NCBI RefSeq assembly: GCF_008831285.2
Contig: NC_045141.1
Span: forward strand, 746,001 to 810,000
Length of the DNA stretch: 64,000 nucleotides
Reading direction: 5' to 3'
Source: Nymphaea colorata
Taxonomy: Eukaryota > Streptophyta > Magnoliopsida > Nymphaeales > Nymphaeaceae
Part shown: one piece after another, positions 1 through 12,327 of the stretch
Layout of the letters: each line of letters begins with the position of its first letter
Position numbering within the stretch: the first letter of the stretch is position 1
Notes under the pieces: model-generated
Database searches by the model: none
What the model was told of the DNA's origin: nothing
Seen by the model: only the letters and a program-made list of their open reading frames with translations
Position numbers and translations under genes: made by a program

Positions 1-18
1 CCATGCTACACCACAGAG

Positions 19-222
19 GGTCTTGTTGTCACTTAGCAAAAATACTTTGTGGATCTCATTCAATGCATTAACATGGCTGGCACCAAGACCTCACCTACAC
101 CTATGTCCACATCTAGGGTTCTTCGACAAGTAATAGCTGCACCATATGAAAATCCAACAGAGTATAGGAGTGTCATTGGAGCAATACAGTATTTAACTTT
201 AACAAGACCAGATTTATGCTAG
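19..222 (+). pseudogene. Ty1/copia reverse transcriptase C-terminal fragment
   Basis: Translation on this strand gives the segment just after the copia RT active site: a degenerate QKYFVDLIQCINM (family form QKYVLDLL), then a TPM strip, then YRSVIGAIQYLTLTRPDL, a hallmark of copia pol. A TAG stop lies at 34-36 and another at 220-222 directly after TRPDLC. The piece begins outside or at the window edge and stops abruptly where a gag fragment begins, so it is a broken copy. It has no role beyond being transposon debris. Confidence 0.85.
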
Positions 223-760
223 TACTGTGGCCGTCTACTACAGAAGACTCAAGCCCTTACAAGATGAACTAGACTCACTTGATCCTCTGCCTGTTTGTTT
301 TTGTCGAGCTATGAAGGTGCCTCTACAAAAATGTAGGAAAAAAAGGTAATACAATTTCTGATGGAATTGAATCAATCCTATAGGTTCATAAGGGAACAAA
401 TACTTCTTATGGAGCCTTTCCCCTCAGTTAACAAACTTACTCTCTCATTCTACAAGAAGAAAAACAAAGAAAGGTGAGACTGTCACCCTCTACTGATCAA
501 ATAAGTCTTGCAGTTACCAGTTCAAACTCAAGGCTTGCCAAGGGATGATTTCAAAGATGCCCACAATGCACTTATTGCCAAGGCCTTGGTCATACTAGGG
601 ATAAGTGCCACAAACTTCATGGTTATCCTGCTGGTTTCAAGCCAAACTAACAGAAACAGGAAATGCCAAATGACGAAACCATTTAATGCTGCAATGTCTA
701 TTAAAGGAAATATAATTGCGGATTTTCTAAATCCTGCACATCCACTGTGAACACTCTATC
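223..760 (+). pseudogene. Ty1/copia gag fragment with CCHC zinc knuckle
   Basis: Reading with frameshifts, this matches copia gag of the UBN2 type: TVAVYYRRLKPLQDELDSL, then a cysteine-containing stretch, then a degenerate region ending near the conserved LPS.NK.YSL block. A CCHC nucleocapsid knuckle follows at about 567-618, CTYCQGLGHTRDKC followed by HKLHGYPAGF. Several stops and frame changes rule out function. In an intact element gag precedes pol; here it follows an RT piece with no LTR between, so the two come from different copies or from a rearrangement. Confidence 0.8.
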
Positions 761-1039
761 TGCCGAGCGATATGTAATGCTCTTCATTGCTCATTGAAGA
801 AAAAAAAGTCTAATGTTGATCACGATAAAGGGAAAGAGATCATGCCAGCAGCGTCCAAATATGTTAGAATCAATTATAAAAGGAATGAATTTAAATTGAG
901 CATCAATCAAGATCCTAAAAATTTGGATGTAGATAGACATGGCTGACATACTATTTGACTCTTGTATCCCTTCCATTATGCATGTGGAAATTTCTTGAAT
1001 TTGAGTGGAGAAATAAGGAAAGAGAGATGCTTACCATGG

Positions 1040-1128
1040 ATGTAGGTCGAGCTTGCCCAAACCAGACTATCTTGTGCATGTTTGTTTTCTCTCTCTCTCT
1101 CTCTTTACTTTTACATGGTATCAAAGCC
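1040..1128 (+). repeat. LTR remnant ending at a tRNA-iMet primer binding site
   Basis: A CT-rich stretch ends in TTTTACA at 1115 and is followed at 1116-1128 by TGGTATCAAAGCC, one base different from the standard copia primer binding site complementary to the 3' end of initiator tRNA-Met. The upstream part (GTAGGTCGAGC..GCCCAAACC, about 1043-1065) resembles the R/U5 region of the neighbouring LTR end at 1391. No matching second LTR was found. Confidence 0.65.
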
Positions 1129-1390
1129 AGAGAGAGGAATTTCTTGTGTGCTCTGTTGAAACGGTTCTACAGGAGGCTCGTTATGGCAAAGCTATTCATG
1201 GTATTTCCATGATTAGTGGAATAGTGTTACCTATATTAAAAGTTTCCCACCATGGATTGCCGTTAATTTTTCTTTCCATGTTTCCTTGTTTTGTAACTGT
1301 TCTATTCACTCACGTTAAATAGTGATTGTAGAGTGAAACAACAATATAGAGAAAAGATATAGTACAAGTTCTCCCTTGCTTCTCGTGGAT

Positions 1391-1464
1391 GTAGGCATAC
1401 ATGCCGAACCATGTATATTCTGTGCTTTCTCATTCCTCTCCCTAATCTTAATGGTATCAGAGCC
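1391..1464 (+). repeat. Second LTR remnant and primer binding site
   Basis: GTAGGCATACATGCCGAACC at 1391 is followed by a pyrimidine-rich stretch and, at 1452-1464, TGGTATCAGAGCC, the exact copia primer binding site for initiator tRNA-Met. It lies about 336 bases after a similar LTR end. About 600 bases of leader-like sequence follow without a recognisable gag. Confidence 0.7.
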
Positions 1465-3544
1465 AGGTTACTATTGAAAGGGAGTATTCCATGTCATCCA
1501 CAACTTAACAGCATTTTCTATTTTCTAAAGGCTCCGTTGATCAGAGGTGTTGCCGGCAAAATGGCATTTATTTCATTGTGGGAGGCTCAACAGAAATCAG
1601 AGTATTGTTATTCATCTCTGTGATCGATTTGGGGGAAGCCCCAATTTCTGGAGAAGGAGAATCGTGAACACCACCGGTGTTCAGAGATTGCGATTTTCAG
1701 CAATATTTAGACAGGGTGCATTTCTTTGTGGAAGCTACGTTGGGGCAGACTTTTGGGGTGTCCCTTCCCCTTCATCTTGTCAACCATCAGTCCAAATTTC
1801 ACGGAAAACGGCAGCCTGGGTTATTTTTTACGATGTTCACATCCCTAAAATTTTTGTTATTTGCAGTACTCCATAAAAATGAGATTTTATTTAGAAAATG
1901 AGGGAGAAAGGGACTCGCCCGTCGGTATGAGGATCAACTGTTCCCGGTGCTTTTACTGGGGGTAATCAATCCAAGGGCTATATTTATTATCGACGCATTT
2001 CATTTTAACTTAAACATCTTTTGAAGTGTCAGAGAAAAATGTTGAAAGTGTGATGTTTAAGACTTTTGAAGAGATTCTTGAAGAATCACTTGAGAGCGTA
2101 GAACATTTTTATTTGAGAAAATCTTTACAAATGTTGTTTGAAATCATTTGAAGATCATTTTTTGGAAATCATTTTTGTGTTCTCTTAAAACTTTAAGTAG
2201 GTTTGAGATTTTGCTCTAATTTGGTTACCACCTAGTTAGAGCTTCATCTCCTCTTGGTGGTGCTTTTGATCACAAGTGGTGTTAAGTGAGTGTAATGCAT
2301 AAATGAATTGATCATATATGATTAAAGCATTCCTATCACAACATTCATCTAAAGGCATTCCTACCACAACATACATCTAAGGTTTTTGTTTTTATAGTTA
2401 ACATAAATGTTTATGAAGAAAGAGAAGTTTTGAAAATGGATTGGGGTTGTAGAACATCAAGCATTAATCCAATATTGGGTCATTACTTGAGTTTTGGTCT
2501 TGGTGAAGTCGGTAAATGAAAATGATCTTAAACCATGGGAGAAAAATATTTGAAAGGATGGAGAAGATGAAATGCTCCCATGGAAAGAAAGAGTGATAGA
2601 AAAAGAGATTTTAGTGATCTTTAAATGGAAGATTTCAAAGAAGGAGAAGATGCATATCTCTATATGTATGCATATATGTATATAAGCTTTTGACAATGAG
2701 GTCTTAATTTAAGTATAGAAAGAAAAGAGGTTTCTAAAAGAAAGTGAGAAAGAGAGGGGATATAGAAAAGATGCACATACATGTGCAAATACTATCACAT
2801 ATACACATATACAAGAGTTGGCAAAAATGACATTGATTTGAATAGAAAGAGAGATTTTAGAGGAAAAGAAATGGAGAAATATATATATATATATATAAGA
2901 AATTTGTAGATGAAGGCATTCGACTTGAAAAGAGAAATAAAAGATTCTATAGAGAGAAAGTAAGACATTTTTATATATATGCATTCATATAAGTATTAAA
3001 ATAAAATATAAAAGCATAGAGAGAGGAAAATGAAAGGAATCATCATGTGGGCATCTATGTATATAACATGTATATACATGTATGTCTTCATGAGATAGAA
3101 ATTAAGAAATGGAAAATAATAACCGACTTCAAATTTGATGTAGGCCGAAGGAAAGCTTGGATCATGCAAGAGCCTAAGCTAAGTCTCCAAAGCTACATTG
3201 GAAAGGGTTATTTTGAAATATTTTGGAAAATAAGATTTCAAACATTTTTATATATGAACATAAACATAATCATTTTGTTAGTTACAAGAAAATATGTTTC
3301 TTTCACCGTGATAAGATGCTCATTAGAGTTCCTAATCGGATGATTAAAAGGAAACTAATGCAAAATGACATGCAAATACATATTAACATGTACATATTCC
3401 TGAGGGTTTTCCTCGGGTTCGACAAGTCCCAACCTCAAAAATTAACATGGAATAAAAAGTCCCAAACCATACTCTCATTCTCACCGTGCATTCACATATA
3501 AATGGAAAATCAAATAACTATGCATGGATAATATCAAAGTAATA
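1465..3544. other. No gene seen; AT-rich and purine-rich repeat debris
   Basis: The first 500 bases may be leader or 5' sequence of the element whose primer binding site ends at 1464, but no gag is recognisable. From about 2000 the DNA is AT-rich with many GAGA and AGAAA words and a short TA microsatellite at about 2878-2897. The short open frames show no recognisable family. Confidence 0.5.
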
Positions 3545-4060
3545 CTTAAGAAAAGAGAAAGAGCATGATTCAACCATAACGTGAAATATTATCTCATCCT
3601 CTAATGTTTCCGGTGCACTTGAGCATAGCTTTTGACTCTAAAATGGAGGTTGATAGCTATCTCATATGGCCATGAGGAGATGAGGAAGAGAAAAAATAGG
3701 AGAAGCAAAGCAAGACTATATTCAAGAAATGAAATAACCTTTTTCAAGCATAAAATGAAAAATCATATCATTTTCTCATGCTCCCAGTGCACTCAAGAAT
3801 AGCTTCTTGACTCTAAAATAGAGATTTGAAGGCTATCTTATATAGCCACGGGGAGATGAAGAAAATGAAAAAATAAGGAAACAACACCAAGGCCACATTC
3901 AGGAAAAGAAAGAATTATTCAATCATGAAATGGAATATTACTTTACCTTCTCATGCTCCCGGTGTACGCAAGAATAGCTTTTTAACTCCAAAATGAAGAT
4001 TTCAAAGCAATCTTATATGGACATGGGGAGATGAAGAAGGGATGAAACAAGGAAAAGAAA
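3545..4060. repeat. Degenerate 178-bp tandem repeat, three copies
   Basis: Three successive copies begin near 3545, 3723 and 3902. Each holds an A-rich head (AAAGAGAAAGAGC-like), a TCTCATGCTCCCGGTGCAC-like block (at about 3597, 3775 and 3954), an AGAATAGCTTTTTGACTC-like block and a CATGGGGAGATGAAGAA-like tail. Spacing of the shared blocks is about 178-179 bases. Copies differ from each other at roughly one base in five to eight by eye. Confidence 0.85.
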
Positions 4061-4322
4061 TGAGAGGGGTGAGTACTACATACGTCTAATGAGAATGACT
4101 TTTGGAAAAATGTGCTAAGATGATCCTAAATCCTCTTTGAGTGAAGCTCCAAGATGATGTCTCTAATAGAGTTGTAGCTTGATAAAGTTTGCTCCAAATT
4201 GGAGAAGAAGAGAAAAATGGAAAGAGGAAGAGAGCTAAGTGAAAAACTCTAAGTCTTCAAGGGAGAATGCACTGGAGTTTCTCCAAGGACTAGCTCATGC
4301 CCAAGAGGAGGGATTCTGGGGG

Positions 4323-4330
4323 TATTTATA
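4323..4330 (-). promoter_or_regulatory. Reverse-strand TATA box, LTR-like
   Basis: On the reverse strand CTCTATAAATACCCCC forms a strong TATA box. Downstream of it on that strand lie a CT-rich leader and the 178-bp tandem array. This arrangement is typical of an LTR promoter, but no second LTR was found, so the assignment to an LTR element is inference. Confidence 0.5.
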
Positions 4331-4546
4331 GAGAGTTTTGGAGCCAAAACTCAAAATTTGTATTTGTTCTGAATTTCACAATATTTTCATCTAAATTTCA
4401 CATAATTTTGAATTATTTTAATTTTTTTAAATAAAATAGGTTTTGACTAAGTGGGATTGGCCAAGTTTGATTCTCAAATAAAGGAATCGTGCTCTTCCCA
4501 ATGGCTTCATGAAGATATCAGTGATCGGATCATTTGAAGGAACATA

Positions 4547-6115
4547 TTAGGTTTCAAGGAGCTTGGCAGCCACTCTTTCTCCAACAGGTTTTATTCTTAA
4601 ACCATGATTGATAGTGGCCTTTACATACCTAAGAATTTTCTTGACCAGCTGGAAATGAAATTGCGATGGTGACAGAATATACTGAGACACAAAATTAACA
4701 CTATAAACCAAATCCGGACGTGTGAATGTTAAGTATTGTAAGCTACCAACCAAGCTCCAAAAAAGGGTAGCATCCTGAAAATTTGATGTGGGTTGGTGAT
4801 TACAGTAGGGAGATTCTACCATGGGAGTGTTGTTGCCTTGCAATCTAGCATGTTAGCACACTGGAGGATCTCCTTGGCATATCATGTCTGGTTGAGAAAT
4901 ATGTCTCTTTCATTATGTTGTACCTGCATACCAAGGAAATAATGGATGCTTCCTAAATCTTTCATAGCAAAGGTATGGTTGATGTCTGAAATAAATTTCT
5001 TCAATGTGTTAGGTCTGTCGCCGGTTATGAGTATGTCATCGACATACAGGAGCAACCATGTAACTCCATGGTCTCCTTTGTGTATGAAAAAAGAGGAATC
5101 TGTTGGGCTATATAAGAATCCATAGTTCAATAGGAAATCACTGAATTTATTAAACCACATCCTAGCAGACTGATGTAGTCCATGTATGGCCAGTCTGGGT
5201 CCTTGAATCCTGGTGGTTGATCCATATACACAAGTTCTTCCAACTTGCCATGGAAGAATACATTTTTTATGTCAATTTGATGTATCATCCATCCTCTAGA
5301 GAGAGCAACAGTGAAGATAATTCTGATTGTTGTAGGTTTAATAATTGGCAAAAATATTTCCATGAAATCTATACCTGGAAGTTGTTTGTATATCCTTTCG
5401 CCACAACTCTTTCTTTCAATCGCTCTAAGCTTCCATCTGCCTTTACTTTGCTTTTAAACACCCATTTGCAGCCAATAATATGCATAGATTGTTCTTTAGG
5501 AACCAAATCCCACGCTCTTGTTTGTGTGAGAGCATCTATGCCTTCCTTCATTGCAGCTGTCCAACCTGCATCTGATAAGGCTTCTTTAATGGAACTTGGT
5601 TCCTTAGGCAGTTTCTGACAAAAGAGCGAATACCGAGGGTTAGGTTTCACTATTCCATGCATAGAGCGAGTTATCATTTGTCTTATAGGAACAGGTGCTG
5701 AAATTACCTTTGTTTGGTCAGTTTCAAGCTGTTCATTGGAGAATGTACTAATCTCTTCCATGTCATCATGCTCTTCTGTTTGGTCAGCATTGTCTGAACT
5801 GCCATCTTGCGAACAAGTGGATTGCTGATTATGACTAGCTTGACTTACATCCTCGATGCCATGCATTTTTGTGCGATCACTTGCCGTTCTGTCATGGTGG
5901 ATGTTTTGTCCTTGCTCTCCATTAAGTGGGCTTTTACTTGCCTCTTCATCAGTAGGAAACTGTGCTTCATATTCAACTTCAGAAATTAAAGTTCTCGCAT
6001 CATCTATATTTTTAAAAGGGAATTTATTCTCATAAAAAATACAGTGCCTAGAAATATATACATGTCACGTTTTTACATGTAGGCACCTGTAACCTTTATG
6101 CATTGCGCTATAGCT
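4547..6115 (-). pseudogene. Ty1/copia pol pseudogene (integrase C-end, RT, RNase H start)
   Basis: Read on the reverse strand from 6115 the order is: the copia GYRC..VYISRH..F block after integrase, an acidic linker, RT start with GCKWVFKSKVKADGS (about 5430-5475), QIDIKNVFFHG (about 5270), the active site LLLYVDDILITG (about 5020-5055) intact, then YFLGMQV, and GSLQYLTFTRPDLVYSVNF (about 4690-4745). At least three frame changes separate open pieces at 5369-5866, 5127-5363, 4882-5160 and 4547-4843, and RNase H is lost at the left end. A Pol region this broken cannot give a product. Confidence 0.92.
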
Positions 6116-7009
6116 GGTCGGGGTGGAGTATGTGTGGACAGCACAGCATAGCTTTGATTTTCATGAGTATTATTTTGCTGGGCCACTAAAAGTGAGGATG
6201 CTCCATCAAGCTGAAGGTAAACCACTGCTCACCCAAGTGCCGATGAAGCCTAGGAAGAATGGGAATAAGAGGACCTTCATGCATCATTTTCGGGAAAGAG
6301 GGTTGTCAACCTCTTGCTTACCCTAAAAGATGTAGAAAGCCAAGGGGAGACACTAAACTAGTTCATAAAGAAACAATCTCCAAAAATTTATGAAAGTGAC
6401 TATGTCTCACCTTTTGACTATAAAATGGAGAGACTCAAGCTCGTTTAAGCAAGCACAGTATTTTTATAGCTGACTACATCATTTTGTCTGGCAACTGAAT
6501 GCTTTGATGCTTTTTTGTTTTCTTTTTTTTTTTAAGCAACACCACTGCCATGGCACTTGTACAAACAAAAAACAACAATTTATTATCCTGTTAGATAATT
6601 TATTTTTTTGTTTTACGTGATTTAGTCGATACGCTTATGCACAAAATCAACCCAAATGAAAAGGAAAAAGAAAAGGTTGGGAATGATGGAATGAATAACC
6701 AGATTAAATATTTATAGCTAAAGAAGGAAAAAATCAATGACATGTGAAAAAAAGAAAAAGAAAAATAGGCAAGAGAAGAAATGAGGGCCTGGCAGCCCCG
6801 ATGACTCAGGATAGCAAAATTTTCGGTTACTTTTCCGATTTAATCTGTAACTAAGTATAGAAGCGTGCTCCCTCCATTTAATGACCCTTTCCTTAGTTGT
6901 TTTTAGCATCCGACTGTCAAAAATTGGCCTACCGCCCAAAGATCTGGAAGATGAAAAGAGGAAAAGAAAGAGACATGGAGACTATTCCTGCTGGAAACCT
7001 GTTCAGGAA

Positions 7010-7040
<31 letters not shown>

Positions 7041-8395
7041 AGGATGTCATCTGATAGGATTTGAACATACACTTTTTGTTTTGGAGATTAATATATTCAG
7101 AGTGAGATTTGAATATGAATAGATAAAAAATATATTTAAATCTGGATCTGAACTCCGACTTTACAATCAAAATACAGATCCAAAATGAGATTTCACAATC
7201 CAATCGAATTCAATTTCCAATTTTGCATTGATATCCAAATCCAAATTTTTAATCGAATTCAGCACCAACCATTTTGGAAATATAAGAGCATTATTAAATA
7301 GGATATTTATTTAAAACTGAATTTAATTTGAATATGATCAAACTTCATTTCTTAAATTTAAATTTGTCACATCTATGCTGCCTTTCATCTCAATTCATGT
7401 TTTTATGATGTTACTTTTCCTTTTTTTCTGCGTGTTCCAGAAAAGATTAAAAAATTCTTGGATCGAGACTAGCTCGATGATGGAAAAACTTTGTTGAAAA
7501 CAGTTAAAAACTTTTTTTTTGGTCGGCATATGTGTCTTAATTCCCACCCACCTAGTGCTGAAAAAGAGGTTTCTTCTTCTTCTCCCACCCGCCATGTATT
7601 CAAGTTGATGTGACACCGATGTGCTGTTGCCAATGTGCTGCGGTCGTCCAGCCGGATTTAACAGATGGAAAAGGGGTTTCCTCAAACCATCAGCCGGATT
7701 CATCTGACAAAAAGGAAGTTTCCAGTGACTCCCTTCATTGATCACCGTCTGTTGCTGCAAGCATGCACCAAACCTATGCAAATAAGTCGGATAAATTTAA
7801 GAGACAAAAAGGGGATTTTGCAAAGGGGGGTTTTTCCTTGTCAAATGAAAATGATGTTTTGCCATCGTGAATCAGTTTATCAATGAAAACGATGCTGTAT
7901 TTAGATCGATCAGTAGTTTTTTGCTGCCTTTTTCTGTTGAGTCGACGAGTCATTGAGTAAAAAGTGGTTGTGAAACAAAAGAACTGAATGCACAATCTGT
8001 ATTTAGAGGTGAAGGACACTATCTTGTTTTTGTCATGATCAATGGCTAGGAGGGAGAAGGTTTATGGAAATGGTCGTATAGGATTTGTTTTCAGTCCCAT
8101 CAAACACATAAGAAAGTAGTAGTTGTGTTTTATTTGTGTACCCTGCATCAAACACAACATGAAATTGGAATAGGTAGAAAAAAGATTCCCTTCCACCGTA
8201 TTCCAAAAGCCTTTGTTCAGTGGTCAACGCAGCAAATTTTATATTATCCAACGTCGACGTTTGGAATATTAATACTCAAATAGTTTGCTGTACCCACCAT
8301 TAATAAACGTGCTGGGGGGGGGGGCGGGGGGTGCTTCTATTAGCATCATTAGACCTGCCGCCAACGAAGAACACGTTGAAGCATGAACTTCTATA
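6116..8395. other. No gene seen; AT-rich spacer with microsatellites
   Basis: Contains a T-run near 6520-6533, a TA microsatellite at about 7012-7037 and, from about 7044 to 7270, repeated GATTTGGAT/ATCCAAATCC-type words like those of the AT-rich miniature elements elsewhere in the window but without clear ends. A G-run lies at about 8312-8331. Open frames of 60-130 codons here match no family I recognise. Confidence 0.5.
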
Positions 8396-9155
8396 TGACA
8401 TATACGTAGAAGGAAAGAAACAAGGGCAGCAAGTGTGATATAGCTCACATCCTTGAAGGTATGCTTCATGCAAATTACCTCATATGTCTATGTCTGCAAC
8501 GCTGTTTTGCATACCTACATATATATTATGGCCCAAGTGAAAGGTAGGCAGTCATGAGTATGTGTCAATCCTTTCATCCTGAACCTTGGAGGCAAAGGAA
8601 GGAAGAAGCCATGGCTGCCTGCACCTCTAAGGCCTCGTATCGTTACTGAGGCGGCCAGCTACTTTTAGTTGTTTCTCCATCTTATGGTCTGAAGGCAGGG
8701 GCAGAGGCTGGTGTAGGACTGTTTCGTGCATATTTATATTTATGGAATAATTACATAGTGTTTTGTTTGGTTCAAAATTTAAAGTATTACTGCCCTTCAG
8801 CAAAGGAATTTTTGGAAATTAAAGTAAAAAGTTCTTAGAACCCAACAGTTTTGCAAATCCTAACAAAAGGCATTCACAATGGTAGACGCGGCGATGGCTT
8901 TGCCAAACAGTGATAAGGAAAAAGAGGAAACATCTTCTCAGTTCATATGTATGTGTACATCTGAGTTTCATTTTCCATTGTTCCCTAGCAGAAGAATTCT
9001 TTGGGTGCGCCAATTCGACTTCTAGCCAGCAATTAGTGGGTTTTCATAAAAGATAATATGACTGCATCTTCTTGGACGTATCCATGGAGGCGGAGGTAAA
9101 TCTATGGAGAAGCTTAGTCATCATCAAAGAGGGGCCAGCAAGGTAAAATTTTCAT
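8396..9155. repeat. Inverted duplicate segment, arm partner at 47608-48202
   Basis: The reverse complement of this stretch recurs at 47608-48202. Shared landmarks are the TATAGCTCACATCCTTGAAGG block at about 8440, CATCTTATGGTCTGAAGGCA at about 8678, TTTCATTTTCCATTGTTCCC at about 8968 and ATCTTCTTGGACGTATCCATGG at about 9065. The similarity continues colinearly at 12530, so about 3.4 kb is extra in this arm or missing in the other. A short reverse frame starting MKHTFKDVSYITLAA is partly preserved in both copies, but no family is recognised. Confidence 0.85.
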
Positions 9156-10119
9156 CATTTTACTTCTCACACAAGCTTTCCTTTTTCTTTTCTTCTCTTT
9201 TGGTAATGGTTCTTTTCTTCCCTTTAAAATGAGTAGTTTTTCATCGATTCTTCACCACAAAATGATGACATTCATCGTTAGGGTAGCCATTCCTTTTCTT
9301 TCAATTAATTAAACATCAAAGAAGGGCAAGAATGGAGCACAAAACGCTATGGTTATTGAATCAAATTACTCAAAATGTCAACCCTTAATTGAATTGGGCA
9401 CGGTTATGTCATTCACAAAAGAAAAATAAGCTGGTGCAGTCACAGTGTTCCAAATGAAACAGAAATGTATATTGCTTCCTTCTAATTAATGCTTTATTTT
9501 TTTTAGTATCGTTGTTGCCATTTTTTTTAGCTAATTCTCTCCTTTCTTTCAGTCCAGTTGTACAAACAACCACAGAATCACGGTCCTTCAATTGTTAAAG
9601 GTTGTTAATGTCATGTTGTATTTTGGTTCTAAAATGTTCGTTTTTGCTGGTTTGGTAATTACTTTGTTTAGAAGAGTACTCTAATCTATTAAAGAAAACA
9701 ACTGATAAGAAAATTATCTTCGCCTAATTCATCATAATTGAAAATATATGAATCCATACTGCCTATATGTGAGTAGAGAGAGAAATAAAGTATGATGATG
9801 CATATAATGAATTAAGTCAGACCATAATACCCAGCCTAGGCCTGCTCGACCTCCCCCTTTTTTTATTTTTTTTACCAGGCCAGCCCTTAGGTTTGATAGC
9901 GGAATAAACTTTACAATAAACATTTATTTTCTTTTGGCATATGCAAACCATTCACATTGAAGCCACCCTACACATTTTTAAATTGCAACATTCTCAGGGA
10001 GAGAGAGAGTGTTGTGTGAGAGAGAGAGAGAGAAAAAAAAATAAAAATTAACATAACAATAACATAAGTGCAACAAAAAGTTGAATCTGAAAAAGTGATT
10101 ACATCTAAAGATTAGCTAT
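9156..10119. other. No gene seen
   Basis: AT-rich spacer with a GA-repeat run at about 9999-10033. It falls inside the stretch absent from the partner arm at 47.5 kb, so part or all of it may be an insertion. Confidence 0.4.
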
Positions 10120-10750
10120 TAGTTCTTGTAAGAAGTTGGAGGTACCACCATTTCCCCATAGGTTACTGGAAATTAACCAGACATCATACAAAGTAGAGGA
10201 TGTCATGTGCTGAACGAAGACAGTCTCATTCCTATAAATAATATCGTTTCTGGAGTTCCAGATGCCCCATACGTAAACAGTCATTCTCTAAATGGTATGC
10301 CATTTCTTTTTGTTTCTCACTCTAACTGGTCCATGGATCGGGTTCCAAATTGTACATATGTTTGTGACTTCAATATGAGGCATAGACCAGGTAAGCACAT
10401 AAAGATCTTGATACACTCAACAAAACCACATCAGGTGAGTGGTAGACCTCAGCACAATAACATAAAGGACACTTGCTCGCAAGGTGAAAACCAGATCTCG
10501 TGAGGTTATTTTGAGTCTGAATGTGGTCCAATAGAATAAACCATGCAAGAATTTTGGATCGTCGAGTAGGACCCCCAGCCCAAAGGAGGTTATGATGAAA
10601 CCAGTTGACACTAGTTGGTTGAAGCAAGCTATATGCACGATGTATAAAGAAACACCATTTGCCATCTCGTGCCCATGAAAAAAACGTGATCTATGAAATA
10701 AATCCCTCTTGGAAGGGTGAGAGGGGGAGAGAGTCAAGTCTTTCAAAAAA
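10120..10750 (-). pseudogene. LINE (non-LTR retrotransposon) C-terminal remnant
   Basis: On the reverse strand the translation resembles the zinc-binding region at the C-terminal end of plant LINE ORF2 (zf-RVT family): GGPTRRSKILAWFILLDHI, then NNLTRSGFHLASKCPLCYC with the conserved CPLC, and in another frame a tail containing CTIWNPIHG and WGIWNSRNDIIYRNETVF. At least two frameshifts and stops are present. Only the 3' end of the element remains, as is usual for 5'-truncated LINE copies. Confidence 0.7.
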
Positions 10751-12111
10751 TGAACCTATATCTGAAAGTATGACAATAATTATACCTGCATTCACATCGA
10801 AGCGACCCTGAACTTTTTAGTGGTTCTTCATGCATTTTTTATTGGTTGTTCATTGATCACATATGCCAACCATTTTATATATTTTTTTCAACATCTGTCA
10901 ACCATTCAATAGTATGACTATAAACTATCTCTGATTATTTCAATAAAAGAGTATTTTGTTTATTTCCAACCCTTGGCATGGTGTCTTGTGTTAGGACTCA
11001 ACATATGACGTGTTCTGAAAGTGATCAAACGTTTGTAATTGAATTTTGATTGTTTAGTTGTCGCCGCAATGCACATGCATTTAATTAGTCAGGTTTTAGA
11101 AATAATTGCTCAAAACACTGGTTTCGATCAGATGGTTTTGTATATCTATTAGATTTAACTTCTTCTTTTTTTGTCCCATGGCATATTCCATCTGTTGACT
11201 TTCCCCCCGCGTACCAAGTCAAAAAGCTTTAACATATATTTCTTTTGTGTTTGGATCATTTTCCAAGATTGTCCTGTTAATTTCCTCCCTCAGAGGATTA
11301 ATATTTCATATTCACAAGAACACGTTCTTAGGTTGTTTGGGTGGCAAAACTCATTTTTTGTGGTAAAAAACGATTCTTCCTTCTAAGACACTGTTTTGCA
11401 AGAGTTTGGATGATAAGAAGTGCAAGTTTTACGAAGGTTAATTTTTGGAAGAAAATATTTTACCCAAATTAATTAAAAACAAAAAACTGTTTGATTCTAT
11501 ATCCAAACATACAAATCTGTTTGGCAAAACTAATTAAAAAATATTTTTAAAAAACTATTTTTCATAAAACGTTTTTTTGTAGTGTGCCATTAAAACGCTA
11601 GCACATCTTAGACTGAACGTACTGTAATTTTTCTGCAATCTTTCACAAAATTATACAAAGTGGCTCGATTCTTGGTAAAATAGTAAATCACCAGTCAACT
11701 CTTACAGATCAAGAAACGTGCACTAGACTTTGGGATAAATCTCAATGAGTTGCTTCGGCATGGAAGTCACTAAAATTATAAGGAATAATTTACACAATTG
11801 CCCGTTTATTGAAAATTATCCATTTTATTTTTCTCTTCCTTTGCAGATAATTTAGATTGAGATGAGTAATTTTGTAAATTATCCCTTTATTTTAATTGCT
11901 GCTGCCGCTACAGCTTCTTAAACCCATTAATACATATGTCACTGATTTTCCATTGGCCCGTTCAGTGCCACGATAAATTCAATACTTGGGAGACAATACC
12001 CTTGGAGTCCAGGCTTTACCTTTTCCTCTTTAGGAATTAGGATTTTCTCCAACACTTGAGCACTCTATCCTGTCAATTAGAGTGTAATCCTTTGCAGCTT
12101 TAGTAGTTTTC
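10751..12111. other. No gene seen; AT-rich spacer
   Basis: Around 11330-11590 there is repeated TTTGG..AAAAC-type sequence that could be a decayed miniature element, but I could not find matching terminal inverted repeats or a target duplication. Confidence 0.35.
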
Positions 12112-12327
12112 ATGGAAATCGGATTGAAGAACACTTTCGAGGACTTGCCGGACCGATCAGTGAGTCTTGAAGGGTCAGCTCAGCTGCACAGCCTCACTTT
12201 GGTGAGTGGGGAGGTTAGTGTAAGAGAGAACCTGAGATCCGATGCAAACAATCAGTCAAAGGAGCAGAGCTTAGACCCGGCGGGCACACTCACTCTAACG
12301 GCATACCTTTTGGGAACAGCTGCTTAA
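12112..12327 (+). CDS. Unidentified 71-codon open frame
   Basis: An ATG-initiated frame of 71 codons, less AT-rich than its surroundings, encodes a hydrophilic peptide starting MEIGLKNTFEDLPDRS. I recognise no domain, signal peptide or membrane segment. No splice-linked neighbour was evident. It may be a fragment of an older element or gene, or chance; treat as hypothetical. Confidence 0.15.
   Translation: MEIGLKNTFEDLPDRSVSLEGSAQLHSLTLVSGEVSVRENLRSDANNQSKEQSLDPAGTLTLTAYLLGTAA

Noticed and set aside
2457-3501. Several reverse and forward frames rich in Ile, Tyr and Phe
   Set aside because: Low-complexity AT-rich DNA gives such frames by chance; no conserved motif was found.
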